A program made the position numbers and the translations under genes. From the NCBI GenBank assembly GCA_945865925.1, contig CAMBFG010000001.1, forward strand, positions 206,854 to 270,853: DNA of 64,000 bases, read 5' to 3'. Positions within the stretch are counted from its first letter, which is position 1. Each line of letters opens with the position of its first letter. The notes beneath the pieces were generated by a model. The model was not told the DNA's origin. It was given only the letters and a program-made list of their open reading frames with translations, and searched no databases. Positions 42,701 through 51,376 of this stretch are shown one piece after another. The stretch comes from Dehalococcoides mccartyi (GTDB lineage: Bacteria > Chloroflexota > Dehalococcoidia > UBA2979).

Positions 42701-43425
42701 GCCTCGAATTGCCGGTGCCGCTACGCGGTGGCGCAGAACTCGTCCTCGAAGACGTGCGCACCCGCATCGGCGACCTGCGCTCGGAGATCCGCTCGCTCGG
42801 CCCGGTCAACATCGAGGCCGTCGAAGACCTCGTCTCCGAGGAAGAGCGATACACCTTCCTGTCGACACAGGTCGCCGACCTCGAAGCCGCCGAGGTGGAG
42901 CTGCGCGAGGCGATCCGCGACCTGAAGAAGTTGATCCGCGTGCGCTTCATCGAGACCTTCGAGGTGGTGAACGAGCGCTTCGGTGAGTACTTCCGGCGCT
43001 TCTTCGGCGGCGGCCAGGCGGAACTCCGCCTGATCGTCCCGGAAGAGGTCGAGGGCGAAGAGCAGGAGCGTGAGGCGGGTGTCGAGATCGTGGCGCAGCC
43101 ACCGGGCAAGCGGATCAGCAACCTCGCGGTGCTGTCGGGCGGCGAGCGCTCGATGACCTCGGTCGCCCTGCTGTTCGCGCTGCTCTCGGTCAACCCGGCG
43201 CCCGTGGTCGTGCTGGACGAGGTGGACGCCGCGCTGGACGAGGCGAACGTCGGCCGGTTCGTGGACACGCTCCTCGAACTGCGCGAGCGCACCCAGTTCG
43301 TCGTGATCTCGCACAACCGCCGCACCATCGAGGCCGCGGACGCCATCTACGGCATCTCGATGGGTGACGACTCGACGAGCCAGGTGCTGTCGCTGCGGCT
43401 CGCGGACCTGCCCAAAGCGGGATAG
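39781..43425 (+). CDS. smc: chromosome partition protein SMC
   Basis: Large ATPase that loops and condenses DNA for segregation. It has 1214 residues, normal length. The N-terminal head has YLRRLEVHGFKAFAERQRFE and Walker A GPNGSGKS (31-38). Two long coiled coils (about 170-495 and 670-1010) flank the hinge, around 505-660 (EEGLSGIVDAVSRLI to DGILLRPGGAVYGG). The C-terminal head has the signature LSGGERSMTSVALLFALL and Walker B VVVLDEVDAALDEANV. The GTG start directly follows the rnc stop, so translation is coupled. An insertion near 955-985 (DDDDGVQGG) lies before the C head. No scpA or scpB is near. Confidence 0.98.
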   Translation: MYLRRLEVHGFKAFAERQRFEFGPGMTVIAGPNGSGKSNVADALRWALGETSARQIRARKTEDIIFSGSDKRRAMGLAEVTLTLDNAEGWMPIDYTEVAVTRRAHRSGENEYAINGSQCRLGDVLDLFRQAQVGQNSYAHMSQGLVDEVLALRPQERRELIEEAADLRRHRHQLTLSERRLVETRDNLGHVRMLIREVEPRIKALQRQSRRAARYRELARELADALEVYFEAELRTAREAQTSTQARHDQRAQAFNVAREAMAGVETRLREVESVVRERRTALETAQGRERELSEEGLRLEQAVALAEQRLELLAERRTELEAALAATDLPADDASAIDATIAAFDARVVESQTALARAREALTSADEATRGVLRELSEAEARRARLEAEADDTQRRIVEAQRRAEQRATDRAAAGDERTTLLATATEQEALLARHQQEAQTLDDALRLTRERRESAERRLEEEQRAQQAAQDALVGLEAHLAQVEDRLQLIEMLRDSVPAGSTGTEALIEAGRTKFLNPEEGLSGIVDAVSRLIRVPEGLEAAIEAALAEFLGAVVVESYDDAIAAVAYLREQGAGVATVLPLQGMEPKYPLNLFNERGVVGIASRLVRCDQKMRPLVDTLLGRVIVVEDLRVAEQMITRGLGSVVTRDGILLRPGGAVYGGRTGADGTERFSLQRELDALPAQMDEARAAIGPAQTRTAHAAEIVADARDAVTQARRAVDEATERRRQHDVARSAIERRQTEITAELRAVELRLQPQPDEADTGLAERLNTARAAVTEVVARIAEIRDRSEAVGAERDAAAERATLATQSLAGTEAERRALAAQRDERVAARRNALELVTKQRESLDAIRREQEDLALTLRDRRERLANNRSLRTEAQAAVGPAHAAVAELAEEERTLSAARGDQQRALLAAEREMLESEHGLRQTAERVTKLLEEIEAEGMAIQPDGTVTPLNPLSVPKSMIDDDDGVQGGLELPVPLRGGAELVLEDVRTRIGDLRSEIRSLGPVNIEAVEDLVSEEERYTFLSTQVADLEAAEVELREAIRDLKKLIRVRFIETFEVVNERFGEYFRRFFGGGQAELRLIVPEEVEGEEQEREAGVEIVAQPPGKRISNLAVLSGGERSMTSVALLFALLSVNPAPVVVLDEVDAALDEANVGRFVDTLLELRERTQFVVISHNRRTIEAADAIYGISMGDDSTSQVLSLRLADLPKAG

Positions 43426-43462
43426 GCCCGGGCCAGACCGCCGGATCGCACCGGATGAACAG

Positions 43463-43501
43463 GTGAGGGCCGCTCAGGTACGATCCCTGCGCGGCCCTCA
43501 C
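43463..43501 (+). promoter_or_regulatory. 11-bp perfect stem-loop in the smc-ftsY gap
   Basis: GTGAGGGCCGC pairs perfectly with GCGGCCCTCAC around a 17-base loop, 39 bases before ftsY. No U run follows, so it is not a standard terminator. It may stabilise the ftsY message, cause partial termination or be an RNase III target. Confidence 0.5.
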
Positions 43502-43539
43502 CATGTGTTGCGAGCGCACTTCGGGTCCTCGGAGGTCAG

Positions 43540-44532
43540 ATGCGGCTGTTCGGACGACGAGACAAGGACGGCGGCGGCGAGGCCGACCGCGAGGCGCAGC
43601 AGGCGACCGAGCAGGCCCTGGAGCGCACACGCACTTCGATCTTCGGACGGGTCACCGGCCTCTTCGGCGGGTCGGACGTCACCGAGGAGCTGTACGAGTC
43701 GCTCGAAGAGGTACTGATCGGCGCTGACGCTGGCGTGCAGACCGCCCTCGATGTGATCGGCAAGGTGCGCGCACGGAACCCCCGGCGGTCTGACGAGGTG
43801 CGCACCGCGCTCGCCGAGGAACTCACCGCCATCCTCGAGAGTGCGGACGTGCCGCGCGGGCGGCTCTGGGGGCTGGCGGACGACGTCGCGCTGCCGGAAC
43901 GGCCATGGGTCGTCCTCGTCGTCGGGGTGAACGGCAGCGGCAAAACGACCGCGATCGGCCGCCTCGCGTACGCCTACCAGCAGGAGGGGCGTCGCGTGAT
44001 CGCCGCCGCGGGCGATACCTTCCGCGCCGCCGCCATCGAGCAGATCCAGTCGTGGGGTGAGCGCCTCGCCTTCGACGTTGTCGCGCAGGGGCCTGGCGCC
44101 GACCCGGCCGCCGTCGCGTTCGACACGATCGAGGCAGCACGGGCGCGCGGACACGACGTCGTGCTGATCGACACGGCTGGGCGTCTTCAGAACAAGCAGA
44201 ACCTCATGGACGAACTCGCAAAGGTGCGCCGCGTCATCGAGCGCCACGTGGAGCGTGGGCCGGACGAGGTGCTGCTGGTGCTCGACGCCTCCACGGGGCA
44301 GAACGGGCTGTCACAGGCGCGCCACTTCGCGGAGTCCGCGCAGGTGACGAGCGTGATGCTCACGAAACTCGACGGCACGGCAAAGGGCGGCATCGTCTTC
44401 GCGATCGCTCGCGAATTCGGCCTGCCGGTGCGCTTCGTCGGCGTGGGCCAGCGCGAGGGCGACCTGGCCCCGTTCGACCCGCGCGCCTTCGTGCAGTCGC
44501 TGCTCGCCGACCCCACGGCGGCGGGGGCGTAG
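43540..44532 (+). CDS. ftsY: signal recognition particle receptor FtsY
   Basis: Membrane-associated GTPase that receives ribosome-SRP complexes. It has 330 residues with a short acidic N-terminal A domain (about 1-35), as in many Gram-positive bacteria. The NG domain has VLVVGVNGSGKTTAIGRLAY (G1), GDTFRAAAIEQ, VLIDTAGRLQNKQNLMDEL (G3), TSVMLTKLDGTAKGG (G4) and VGVGQREGDLAPFD at the end. GGAGG precedes the ATG. It works with the SRP RNA at 30090. The DUF2298 gene follows after 8 bases. Confidence 0.97.
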   Translation: MRLFGRRDKDGGGEADREAQQATEQALERTRTSIFGRVTGLFGGSDVTEELYESLEEVLIGADAGVQTALDVIGKVRARNPRRSDEVRTALAEELTAILESADVPRGRLWGLADDVALPERPWVVLVVGVNGSGKTTAIGRLAYAYQQEGRRVIAAAGDTFRAAAIEQIQSWGERLAFDVVAQGPGADPAAVAFDTIEAARARGHDVVLIDTAGRLQNKQNLMDELAKVRRVIERHVERGPDEVLLVLDASTGQNGLSQARHFAESAQVTSVMLTKLDGTAKGGIVFAIAREFGLPVRFVGVGQREGDLAPFDPRAFVQSLLADPTAAGA

Positions 44533-44540
44533 CAGCCCCG

Positions 44541-46811
44541 GTGGCCGCACTCGGGTCCGTCACGTCCTGGTACCTCGCGTCGCTCGCCGTGCTCGTCGTG
44601 GGGCTGATCCCGGCGGCGCACCTCTTCGACCGCCTGCCGACGCGCGGTGTGTTCTACGCGCGTGCCCTCGGACTCCTCGCCACGACGTGGATTGCGTGGA
44701 CATTGGCCCGCTACAACCTCGTACCGTGGAGCACACCATCGGTGGTGGGGGCGCTGCTCGTCGTCCTCGTGGGTGGCGTGCTGCTCGTGCGGCGGAAGCC
44801 CGAGGTGCTACGAGGGCTGCGTACGCAGCGCGGCCCGCTGCTGGCGGGCGAGGCGGCATTCCTTGCGCTGTTCGCGTTGATCGCGTTGATGCGCGCACAG
44901 ACGCCCGCCGCCTACGCCACCGAGAAGCCGATGGATCTCATGCTGATCACCGCCGTCCATCAGGCGAGCACGATGCCACCCCCTGATCCGTGGCTCGCCG
45001 GACACGACGTCTCGTACTACCACCTCGGCCATGCGAGCGCGGACGTGCTGGCGCGCCTGTCGCATCAGCAGCCGGGCGTGGCGTTCAACCTCGTCACCGC
45101 GTCCACGGGGGCAACGGCCGCTGTCGCAGTCGCGGGCCTCGCGATCGACATCGCCGGGCTCGCAGGACTGCGACGCCGCGCGTCGCGCTGGGCGGCGGGG
45201 GGCGTCGCCATCGCCTCGTTCGCTTTCGTGGCGCCGCTGGCCGGGCTCGCGAGCATCCTCGGCGCGCACGGCGTGGCGACCGGCGCGATCACGAGACTGG
45301 GGATCGAGGCCGTCCCACCGGCTGGCGGGACGGCGGGGCTCGTGCCAGACGCTTTCTGGTGGTGGTGGAGCACGACGCGCGTGCTGCCAGGGACGATCTC
45401 GGAGTACCCCGCCTTCACGCTGCTCCTCGGCGACCCGCACGCGCACCTGCTGGGGATGCCGCTCGCAGTCCTCGCACTCGCGCTGGCCGCGCAGGTGTTC
45501 GAGGGCGGGCGACCGCTGACGTGGCGCGGCTGGGTGCGCGACCCCGCTCGGCTGGCGCTCACGGCAGTGCTGTTCGCCGGCATCGTGATGACGAACGCGT
45601 GGGACGTGGTGACGCTGGGCGTGATCTGGGCGACTGCGGCCGTCCTCGCGGCTGCGAGGGCCGGCTGGCGACCGCCGACTTCGCTCGTGCTCGTGGCGCG
45701 GTGGGGCGGGATTCCGGCAGCGGCGGCGCTGGCCCTCGCGTGGCCGCTGCTCGGCCAGATCGACCCACCGCCCGCGAGCCTGCAGGTGGTGACCGGGGAG
45801 CACTCGGACCCCGCGCGGTGGCTGGCTGTGTGGCTCGCGCCGATGCTGTCGTTGGCCGCCGCCTTGCTGGTGCTGCGGCCGAGACTCGATCGTGCCGCCT
45901 CGATCATCGGAGGCACGCTGGCCCTCCTCGCAGTCGCTGCCTGGGCAACCGGCGCGGCGATGGAGGACGGCGAGGAACTCGCGGCACGCGGCAGCGGCTG
46001 GGTCGTCCTCGGCGGGTTCGTCCTCGTGATCGCGCTGCTCGCCGGGTGGGGGCGGGCAGCAGACCAGGCGCGCGATCGAGGGCTGTCGACGGCGCTGTTC
46101 CTCGCCGGTGCGGCGGCGGTACTCGTCCTCGCGACAGAACTCGTGCGCGTGGACGACGCCTTCGGGTACCGGCTGAACACGGTGTTCAAGATCTGGCTGC
46201 TCGCGTGGGTGGCACTGGCGGCCTCGGCGGGCGCGGCCGTGGGACTCGCGGTCGAGCGCTTCGCGGCGATCACGGCCCGATCGTGGCGCACAGGCGTCGC
46301 GGTCGCTTGCGCCGCGGTGGCGACGGCCTCGATCCTCACGCCAGCGGCGATGGCGATCAGCCGCATACGCGAGGGGCAGACGGCAGGCCTCGACGCGACC
46401 GCGTACCTCGACGCCGACCTGCCCGGGGTGCGCGAGGCGGCAGCGTGGGCGCGCGGGGCGCTCGACCCGGGGCACGCGGTCGTGTTGCAATCGATCGGTG
46501 AGTCATACAGTGACGGTGACCAGTTTTCCGTGCTGAGTGGCGTCCCGACGCTCCTCGGCTGGCCGAACCATGAACGACAGTGGCGCGGCGCGGTCCCCGA
46601 GGACACACGGCGCATCCAGACGGATGAGATCTACGGCGGGGACGGCGATGCCGCCGAGGCGGCACGCGCGGCGGGCGTGACGCACGTCTTCGTCGGTGTC
46701 CTCGAACGTGATGCCTACGGCTTTCGCGTCAGCGCGCGCTTCGCGGCATGGCGCGCGGCCTACAGCGACGATCATGCCACGATCTTCGAGGTACCGGAGG
46801 GGCCACGATGA
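44541..46811 (+). CDS. DUF2298 multi-pass membrane protein
   Basis: A 756-residue membrane protein with some 15-17 hydrophobic helices. It matches the Chloroflexi/archaeal family known as DUF2298 or TIGR03662: ATEKPMDLMLITAVHQAS, PPPDPWLAGHDVSYYHLGH and LLGDPHAHLLGMPL are its hallmarks. Members are thought to be glycosyltransferase-like enzymes (GT-C fold) that use lipid-linked sugars; the acidic-His loops fit that. The last 170 residues form an extracytoplasmic domain (GESYSDGDQFSVLSGVPTLL, VTHVFVGVLERDAYG). It starts with GTG at 44541, 8 bases after ftsY, and overlaps the next gene by 4 bases (ATGA). Confidence 0.9.
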   Translation: MAALGSVTSWYLASLAVLVVGLIPAAHLFDRLPTRGVFYARALGLLATTWIAWTLARYNLVPWSTPSVVGALLVVLVGGVLLVRRKPEVLRGLRTQRGPLLAGEAAFLALFALIALMRAQTPAAYATEKPMDLMLITAVHQASTMPPPDPWLAGHDVSYYHLGHASADVLARLSHQQPGVAFNLVTASTGATAAVAVAGLAIDIAGLAGLRRRASRWAAGGVAIASFAFVAPLAGLASILGAHGVATGAITRLGIEAVPPAGGTAGLVPDAFWWWWSTTRVLPGTISEYPAFTLLLGDPHAHLLGMPLAVLALALAAQVFEGGRPLTWRGWVRDPARLALTAVLFAGIVMTNAWDVVTLGVIWATAAVLAAARAGWRPPTSLVLVARWGGIPAAAALALAWPLLGQIDPPPASLQVVTGEHSDPARWLAVWLAPMLSLAAALLVLRPRLDRAASIIGGTLALLAVAAWATGAAMEDGEELAARGSGWVVLGGFVLVIALLAGWGRAADQARDRGLSTALFLAGAAAVLVLATELVRVDDAFGYRLNTVFKIWLLAWVALAASAGAAVGLAVERFAAITARSWRTGVAVACAAVATASILTPAAMAISRIREGQTAGLDATAYLDADLPGVREAAAWARGALDPGHAVVLQSIGESYSDGDQFSVLSGVPTLLGWPNHERQWRGAVPEDTRRIQTDEIYGGDGDAAEAARAAGVTHVFVGVLERDAYGFRVSARFAAWRAAYSDDHATIFEVPEGPR

Positions 46812-48862
46812 CCGACGAACAGCCCCAGCCGGACGTGATGCCTGAGGTGGTGCAGGACGACGACGCGCTCCGCGCGGAGTACGTGCCGCGCCGGACGACC
46901 GCCTCGCTCCTGCGCGACGCGGTCGTCGATGGGCTGAACTGGCGGCCGGACCGCGTCGAGGGCATCGTGCTGGCGATCGCGCTGGTGGCGCTGCTCACGC
47001 GGATCATCGGCCTCGACGTGCGGGCGCTGCACCACGACGAGTCACTGCACGCGACGTTCTCCTGGTACCTCGTGGAGGGGAACGGCTACAAGCACGACCC
47101 GCTCACGCACGGGCCGTTCCAGTTCCACATCACGGCGCTGTCGTTCCTGCTGTTCGGCGACTCCGATACCACCGCACGGATTCCGGCCGCGCTGTTCGGG
47201 ACGGCGCTCGTGCTCGTGCCGCTGCTGCTGCGCCGCACCCTCGGCAGCGTGGGGACGATCGCGGCGGCCGCGCTGCTCACGGTCTCGCCGGCGCTGATGT
47301 ACTACGCGCGATTCGCGCGGGAGGACTCGTACATCGCGCTGTTCCTCTTCCTTGCCTCGGTCGCGGTCTGGCGGTACATCCAGGAAGGCGGGCTGCGCTG
47401 GGTCGTGACGCTCGCGGCAGCCCTCGCCTTTGCCTTCTGCACGAAGGAGACCGCCTACATCTACGTGTCGATGCTGCTGCTGTACCTCAACGGCGCGGCG
47501 GCGCACCGCCTCTTCTGGCAGGCACACGAGGGCGAGACCGTCACGAGGAAGCAGTTGCTCCTCGGACTGCTCACGATCCCCGTCACCTGGTTCATCCTCG
47601 CCCTGTGGGACACCTTCGCAACCGTGCGTGGGCGCCTACGGTGGCATGATCGCCCACGCGAGGGCGAACTGCTCATCCTCGTCGGGACGCTTTCGCTGCC
47701 GCTGCTGGCGGCGCTGATGAGCATCCCGGCCGAATGGCTGACTGGCGTGCCACTTGAGGGCGCCTTCGAATACCGCGTGCGCGTACTGACGGTGGGGCTG
47801 CTGTTGATCGCGGCGGCCTGGGTGGGGACGGGCTGGCGACCGGACTGGTGGCTGATCGCGGCGGGGACGTTCCTCGCGATCACGGTGCCGTTGTTTACCA
47901 CCGGGTTCACGCACCCCGAGCGCATCTGGGGGCTGCCGTGGGACGGCCTGCACTACTGGCTGGAGCAGCACGGCGTGCAGCGCGGCCAACAGCCGTTGTT
48001 CTACTACGTGATGATGTTGCCGCTCTACGAGATGCTGGCCCTGCTACCTGCGCTCACCACGGCCGCCTGGCTGATCTGGAGACGCGACGGCTTCGCGATC
48101 TTCGTCGGATGGTGGTTCCTCGGCACGTTCGTCTCGCTGTCGTTCGCGGGCGAGAAGATGCCGTGGCTCACGGTGCACCTCGCAGTCCCGCTCGCGCTGC
48201 TCGCCGCCTACGGCCTGGGCCACGCCATCCCCGCCGCAGCGAGGGCGGCCCGCGCCGGGCGAGGTCGCGCGTGGACGTGGGCGGGGAGCGGGTTGGCTGT
48301 GGCGGTGATGCTGGTGCTGTTCGCGTTCACCGTGGACACGGACATCGGGCTCAACCACCGCCATCCAGACACGGCCGTCGAGCCACTGATCTACGTGCAG
48401 ACGACGCCACAACTCGTCGAGGTCAACAACGAGATCCACCGCTGGATCGCGGACGGCCGCGCGACGGCAGTGTACGTCGACCAGACCGACTCGCTCACAT
48501 GGCCGTGGGCGTGGTACCTGCGCGGCGTCAACGTGCGATACGCCGACCCGGCATTCTTCCAAGCGGGCGAGCGCGAACCCGGCGCGATCCTCGTGATGGC
48601 GCGCGGGACGATGCCCGACTTCGCGCCGACGCGGAAGCAGTACGAGGGCGCCGTGCTCTACCTGCACCGTTGGTGGTTCGTGGAGGACGGCTACCGCACC
48701 ACCACGTGGAGCAACTTCGCCTCCGGGCTCCTCGATGGCTCGCTACCGAGGCGCTGGCTGGAGTTCGCCCGTCACCGGACGTCAGCCGACTCCCTCGGCG
48801 CGCTCGAGGGTGAAGTGCTGTTCCCGCTGCCGGAAGGCTCTGTGCCTGCGCTCACGCCCTGA
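46808..48862 (+). CDS. TIGR03663-type membrane protein (Agl23-like)
   Basis: A 684-residue membrane protein with an N-terminal cytoplasmic stretch (1-50) and about 12 helices. DVRALHHDESLHATFSWYL and YKHDPLTHGPFQFHITALSF are the mark of the GT-C-like family TIGR03663, named flippase activity-associated protein Agl23 in archaea. The Asp-Glu of HHDE fits the catalytic acidic pair of GT-C enzymes. YARFAREDSYIALFLF follows, another family segment. The C-terminal domain is soluble and extracytoplasmic. It starts at ATG 46808, overlapping the DUF2298 stop. Tandem copies of these two families suggest a joint role in glycan transfer. Confidence 0.9.
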   Translation: MTDEQPQPDVMPEVVQDDDALRAEYVPRRTTASLLRDAVVDGLNWRPDRVEGIVLAIALVALLTRIIGLDVRALHHDESLHATFSWYLVEGNGYKHDPLTHGPFQFHITALSFLLFGDSDTTARIPAALFGTALVLVPLLLRRTLGSVGTIAAAALLTVSPALMYYARFAREDSYIALFLFLASVAVWRYIQEGGLRWVVTLAAALAFAFCTKETAYIYVSMLLLYLNGAAAHRLFWQAHEGETVTRKQLLLGLLTIPVTWFILALWDTFATVRGRLRWHDRPREGELLILVGTLSLPLLAALMSIPAEWLTGVPLEGAFEYRVRVLTVGLLLIAAAWVGTGWRPDWWLIAAGTFLAITVPLFTTGFTHPERIWGLPWDGLHYWLEQHGVQRGQQPLFYYVMMLPLYEMLALLPALTTAAWLIWRRDGFAIFVGWWFLGTFVSLSFAGEKMPWLTVHLAVPLALLAAYGLGHAIPAAARAARAGRGRAWTWAGSGLAVAVMLVLFAFTVDTDIGLNHRHPDTAVEPLIYVQTTPQLVEVNNEIHRWIADGRATAVYVDQTDSLTWPWAWYLRGVNVRYADPAFFQAGEREPGAILVMARGTMPDFAPTRKQYEGAVLYLHRWWFVEDGYRTTTWSNFASGLLDGSLPRRWLEFARHRTSADSLGALEGEVLFPLPEGSVPALTP

Positions 48863-48937
48863 CGTCACCTGAACGTGACGGGGCAGGCGGGATGGCGGAG
48901 ACTAGATCTCGCGCCCGCAGCGGGCAGAGGAACGCCA

Positions 48938-49936
48938 ATGCGCCACGCTCGCACCTGGATCGGACTCGGCGTCAGCGCGCTCTGCCTCGTCCTCCTGCTC
49001 GTCCGCGTCGACCGTGACGACCTCTTCGACGCGATGCGCGAGGTGCGCCCGGCGTGGCTGCTACCGGCGCTCGCGCTCCTCGCCGCCGCACTGTGGGCGC
49101 GCGCGGCGAGGTGGGCGGTGATCCTCCGGCCGGTGTATCCCATCAGCACGCGCAACGCGGCTTCGCTCCTCGTGATCGGCTACGCCGCGAACAACGTGCT
49201 GCCAGCACGGGCGGGCGAGGTCGTGCGCAGCGTGCTGTTCCAGAGGCGGCACGGCGGCTCTGCCGTCACCGCGCTCGGGACGATCGTGGTCGAGCGCGTA
49301 TTCGACGGCGCGATGCTCGCGGTGTTCCTCGCGGCGGCACTCGCCTCCGGCACCTCGAGCGGGCCGCTGCGCGCGCTCGCGCTGCTGGCAGGCGCCGGGT
49401 TCGCCGCGCTGCTGCTCGGACTCGCGGCACTCTCCACCTGGCCGGGCCCCGTCCGAGGGCTGATCGGTCGCGTGCTGGCGCTGGCGCCGGGTGGCCTGCG
49501 CCCACGCATCGAGTCGCTCGCCGCGCGCTTCCTCGACGGGCTGGTGCCCGTGCGCGGGTTGCGGACGTGGAGCGTCGTCGTCGCGCTCACGGGTGGTTCA
49601 TGGGCGCTCGAGGCGGGCTGCTACTGGATGGTGGGCGAGGCGTTCGGCCTCGGTCTGTCGCCGTGGGCGTACGCCGGCATCTGCGGCGCAGCCAACCTCG
49701 CGATCGCCGCGCCGAGCACCGCGGGCGGCATCGGGCCATACGAGTTCTTCGCGCGCGAGGTGACGGTCGCACTCGGCGTGGCAAGCGCCCTCGCCACGGC
49801 GTACGCGCTCGTGCTGCACGCCGTGGTCCTGATCCCAGTCGCGCTTGCGGGCGTCGTGCTGCTGTGGCGCGAGCAACTCGGGCTGCGCACACTCACCACC
49901 ACCGAGTTGCCCCCGGAACCTGCGAGGTCAGCGTGA
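48938..49936 (+). CDS. lysylphosphatidylglycerol synthase-like membrane domain protein (UPF0104)
   Basis: A 332-residue integral membrane protein with about 8-9 helices, of the AglD/LPG-synthase transmembrane family. Motifs: LLVIGYAANNVLPARAGEVV, the IVVERVFDGAMLAVF segment, and PSTAGGIGPYEFFAREV, all typical. The soluble aminoacyl-transfer domain of MprF is absent. AglD-type homologs act in dolichol- or polyprenol-linked glycan assembly, which fits the neighbours. GAGGAA lies before the ATG. The stop overlaps the GTG of the FAD oxidoreductase by 4 bases. Confidence 0.88.
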   Translation: MRHARTWIGLGVSALCLVLLLVRVDRDDLFDAMREVRPAWLLPALALLAAALWARAARWAVILRPVYPISTRNAASLLVIGYAANNVLPARAGEVVRSVLFQRRHGGSAVTALGTIVVERVFDGAMLAVFLAAALASGTSSGPLRALALLAGAGFAALLLGLAALSTWPGPVRGLIGRVLALAPGGLRPRIESLAARFLDGLVPVRGLRTWSVVVALTGGSWALEAGCYWMVGEAFGLGLSPWAYAGICGAANLAIAAPSTAGGIGPYEFFAREVTVALGVASALATAYALVLHAVVLIPVALAGVVLLWREQLGLRTLTTTELPPEPARSA

Positions 49937-51306
49937 AGATCGTTGTGATCGGCGCGGGCGTGGCGGGTCTCGCCGCTGCGTACGACCTCGCCGGCCGCGG
50001 GCACGAGGTCGACGTCGTCGAGGCCGGCCCGATCCTCGGTGGCCAGGTGCGCACGTTCGAGGTGGGCGGCGGGCGGTTGGAGTCGTTCTACCACCACCTC
50101 TTCCTCTCGGACACGGAGATCGTCGCGCTCCTCGGCGAGTTGGGCCTCGGCGATGAGTTGCAGTGGATCGACTCCAACGTCGGGCTGCACGCGGACGGCA
50201 AGGCGTACCCGTTCGTCGGCCCCCTCGACCTGTTGCGGTTCGACCAGGTCTCGCTGCTCACGCGCGTCCGCCTCGGCCTCGCCGCGCTGTGGCTCAGGCG
50301 CCAGTCCGACTGGACGAAATACGAGGGCCAACGCGCCGCGACGTGGATCCGGAAGGCCGTCGGCAAACAGGGCTACGACCATGTGTGGGGCCCGCTCCTG
50401 CGCGCGAAGTTCGGGCAGCATGCCGAGGACGTCGCCCTCGTGTGGTTCTGGGGCAAGATCTACCTGCGCTTCGCCAGCCGGCAGGGCGGCCTCTTCGCGA
50501 AGGAGCAACTCGGCTACCTGCGCGGCTCATTCGGCCGGATGGTGGGCGCGCTCGCCGAGCAGATCGAGGCGCGCGGCGGCCGACTGCACCTCGGTACCCC
50601 CGTCGAGCGGGTGGTCGTCGAGGACGGCCGCGTCACCGGCGTACGCCTCGGTGGCGCGCGCAGCGGCGACGTGATCGCCGCCGACGCGGTGATCGCGACG
50701 GTGCCCAGCGGCCTCTTCGCGCAGATCGCGCCCGAGGTGGGTGAGGCGTCTCCGGAGTATGCGCGGATGCTGCAGGCGGTCGAGTACCAGTGGGCGACGG
50801 TGCTCGTGCTCGCCCTCGACCGCCCGCTCTCACCGATCTACTGGCTGACGATGACGGAACCGGGCTGCCCGTTCGTCGTGGCGGTCGAGCAAAGCAACCT
50901 CGTCCCCGCCGCGACCTACGGGGGCCTGCACCCGGTCTACTTCTCGAACTACGTCGACCCCGGCGACCCGATCATCGAGGAGGACGCGGACGCCGTCCTC
51001 GACCGCTACGAGGCGCACATCAAGCGGATTAACCCGGCGTTCGACCGCTCCTGGATCAAGGGCCAATGGCTCTTCAAGGACCGCGCCGGCCAGCCGATCG
51101 TCCACTACCGCTACCACGAGAACATCCCGCCGCACCGCACCCCGGTCGCCGGCCTCTACCTGGCAAACACCACGCAGATCTATCCGGAGGACCGAGGCCA
51201 GAACTACTCGATCCGCCTCGGGCGGCGGGTGGCGCAGTTGCTGGAGGCTGACCTGGGGGCGGAGGGCTCAGCGCCCGCGGATTCCGCCCAGATTCGGCCC
51301 GTTTGA
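49933..51306 (+). CDS. FAD-dependent oxidoreductase, amine oxidase/protoporphyrinogen oxidase type
   Basis: A 457-residue flavoprotein. The dinucleotide-binding KIVVIGAGVAGLAAAYDLAG is followed by GHEVDVVEAGPILGGQVRTFE. FYHHLFLSDTEIVALLGELG and YLRGSFGRMVGALAEQIEARG are typical of the phytoene desaturase/amine oxidase-like group often placed beside glycosyltransferase genes. The C-terminal FAD motif is GLYLANTTQIYPEDRG. It starts with GTG 49933 and is coupled to the membrane gene. The context suggests oxidation or saturation of a lipid or sugar in glycan synthesis, but the substrate is unknown. Its stop lies within the promoter of nuoE. Confidence 0.86.
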   Translation: MKIVVIGAGVAGLAAAYDLAGRGHEVDVVEAGPILGGQVRTFEVGGGRLESFYHHLFLSDTEIVALLGELGLGDELQWIDSNVGLHADGKAYPFVGPLDLLRFDQVSLLTRVRLGLAALWLRRQSDWTKYEGQRAATWIRKAVGKQGYDHVWGPLLRAKFGQHAEDVALVWFWGKIYLRFASRQGGLFAKEQLGYLRGSFGRMVGALAEQIEARGGRLHLGTPVERVVVEDGRVTGVRLGGARSGDVIAADAVIATVPSGLFAQIAPEVGEASPEYARMLQAVEYQWATVLVLALDRPLSPIYWLTMTEPGCPFVVAVEQSNLVPAATYGGLHPVYFSNYVDPGDPIIEEDADAVLDRYEAHIKRINPAFDRSWIKGQWLFKDRAGQPIVHYRYHENIPPHRTPVAGLYLANTTQIYPEDRGQNYSIRLGRRVAQLLEADLGAEGSAPADSAQIRPV

Positions 51307-51331
51307 GCCCTCTCCCGCTCGCCGATATAGT
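51303..51331 (+). promoter_or_regulatory. sigma-70-type promoter of the nuoE-nuoF pair
   Basis: TTGAGC (51303-51308), a 17-base spacer, and TATAGT (51326-51331). The start would be near 51338, about 40 bases before nuoE. The -35 overlaps the stop codon of the preceding gene. Confidence 0.68.
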
Positions 51332-51376
51332 GCGCGAGGGCGCTGTCCGAGGCGTCCCGGGTGCGAGGAGTCCTGC

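Noticed and set aside
44808-46615. Long frames in other registers over the DUF2298 gene
   Set aside because: Arg/Pro/Gly-rich shadows without motifs; the true gene has clear family hallmarks and membrane helices.
49054-49932. Upstream part of the open frame that contains the FAD oxidoreductase
   Set aside because: The 290 residues before GTG 49933 are a frame shadow of the membrane gene; the flavin-binding motif begins directly at the GTG.
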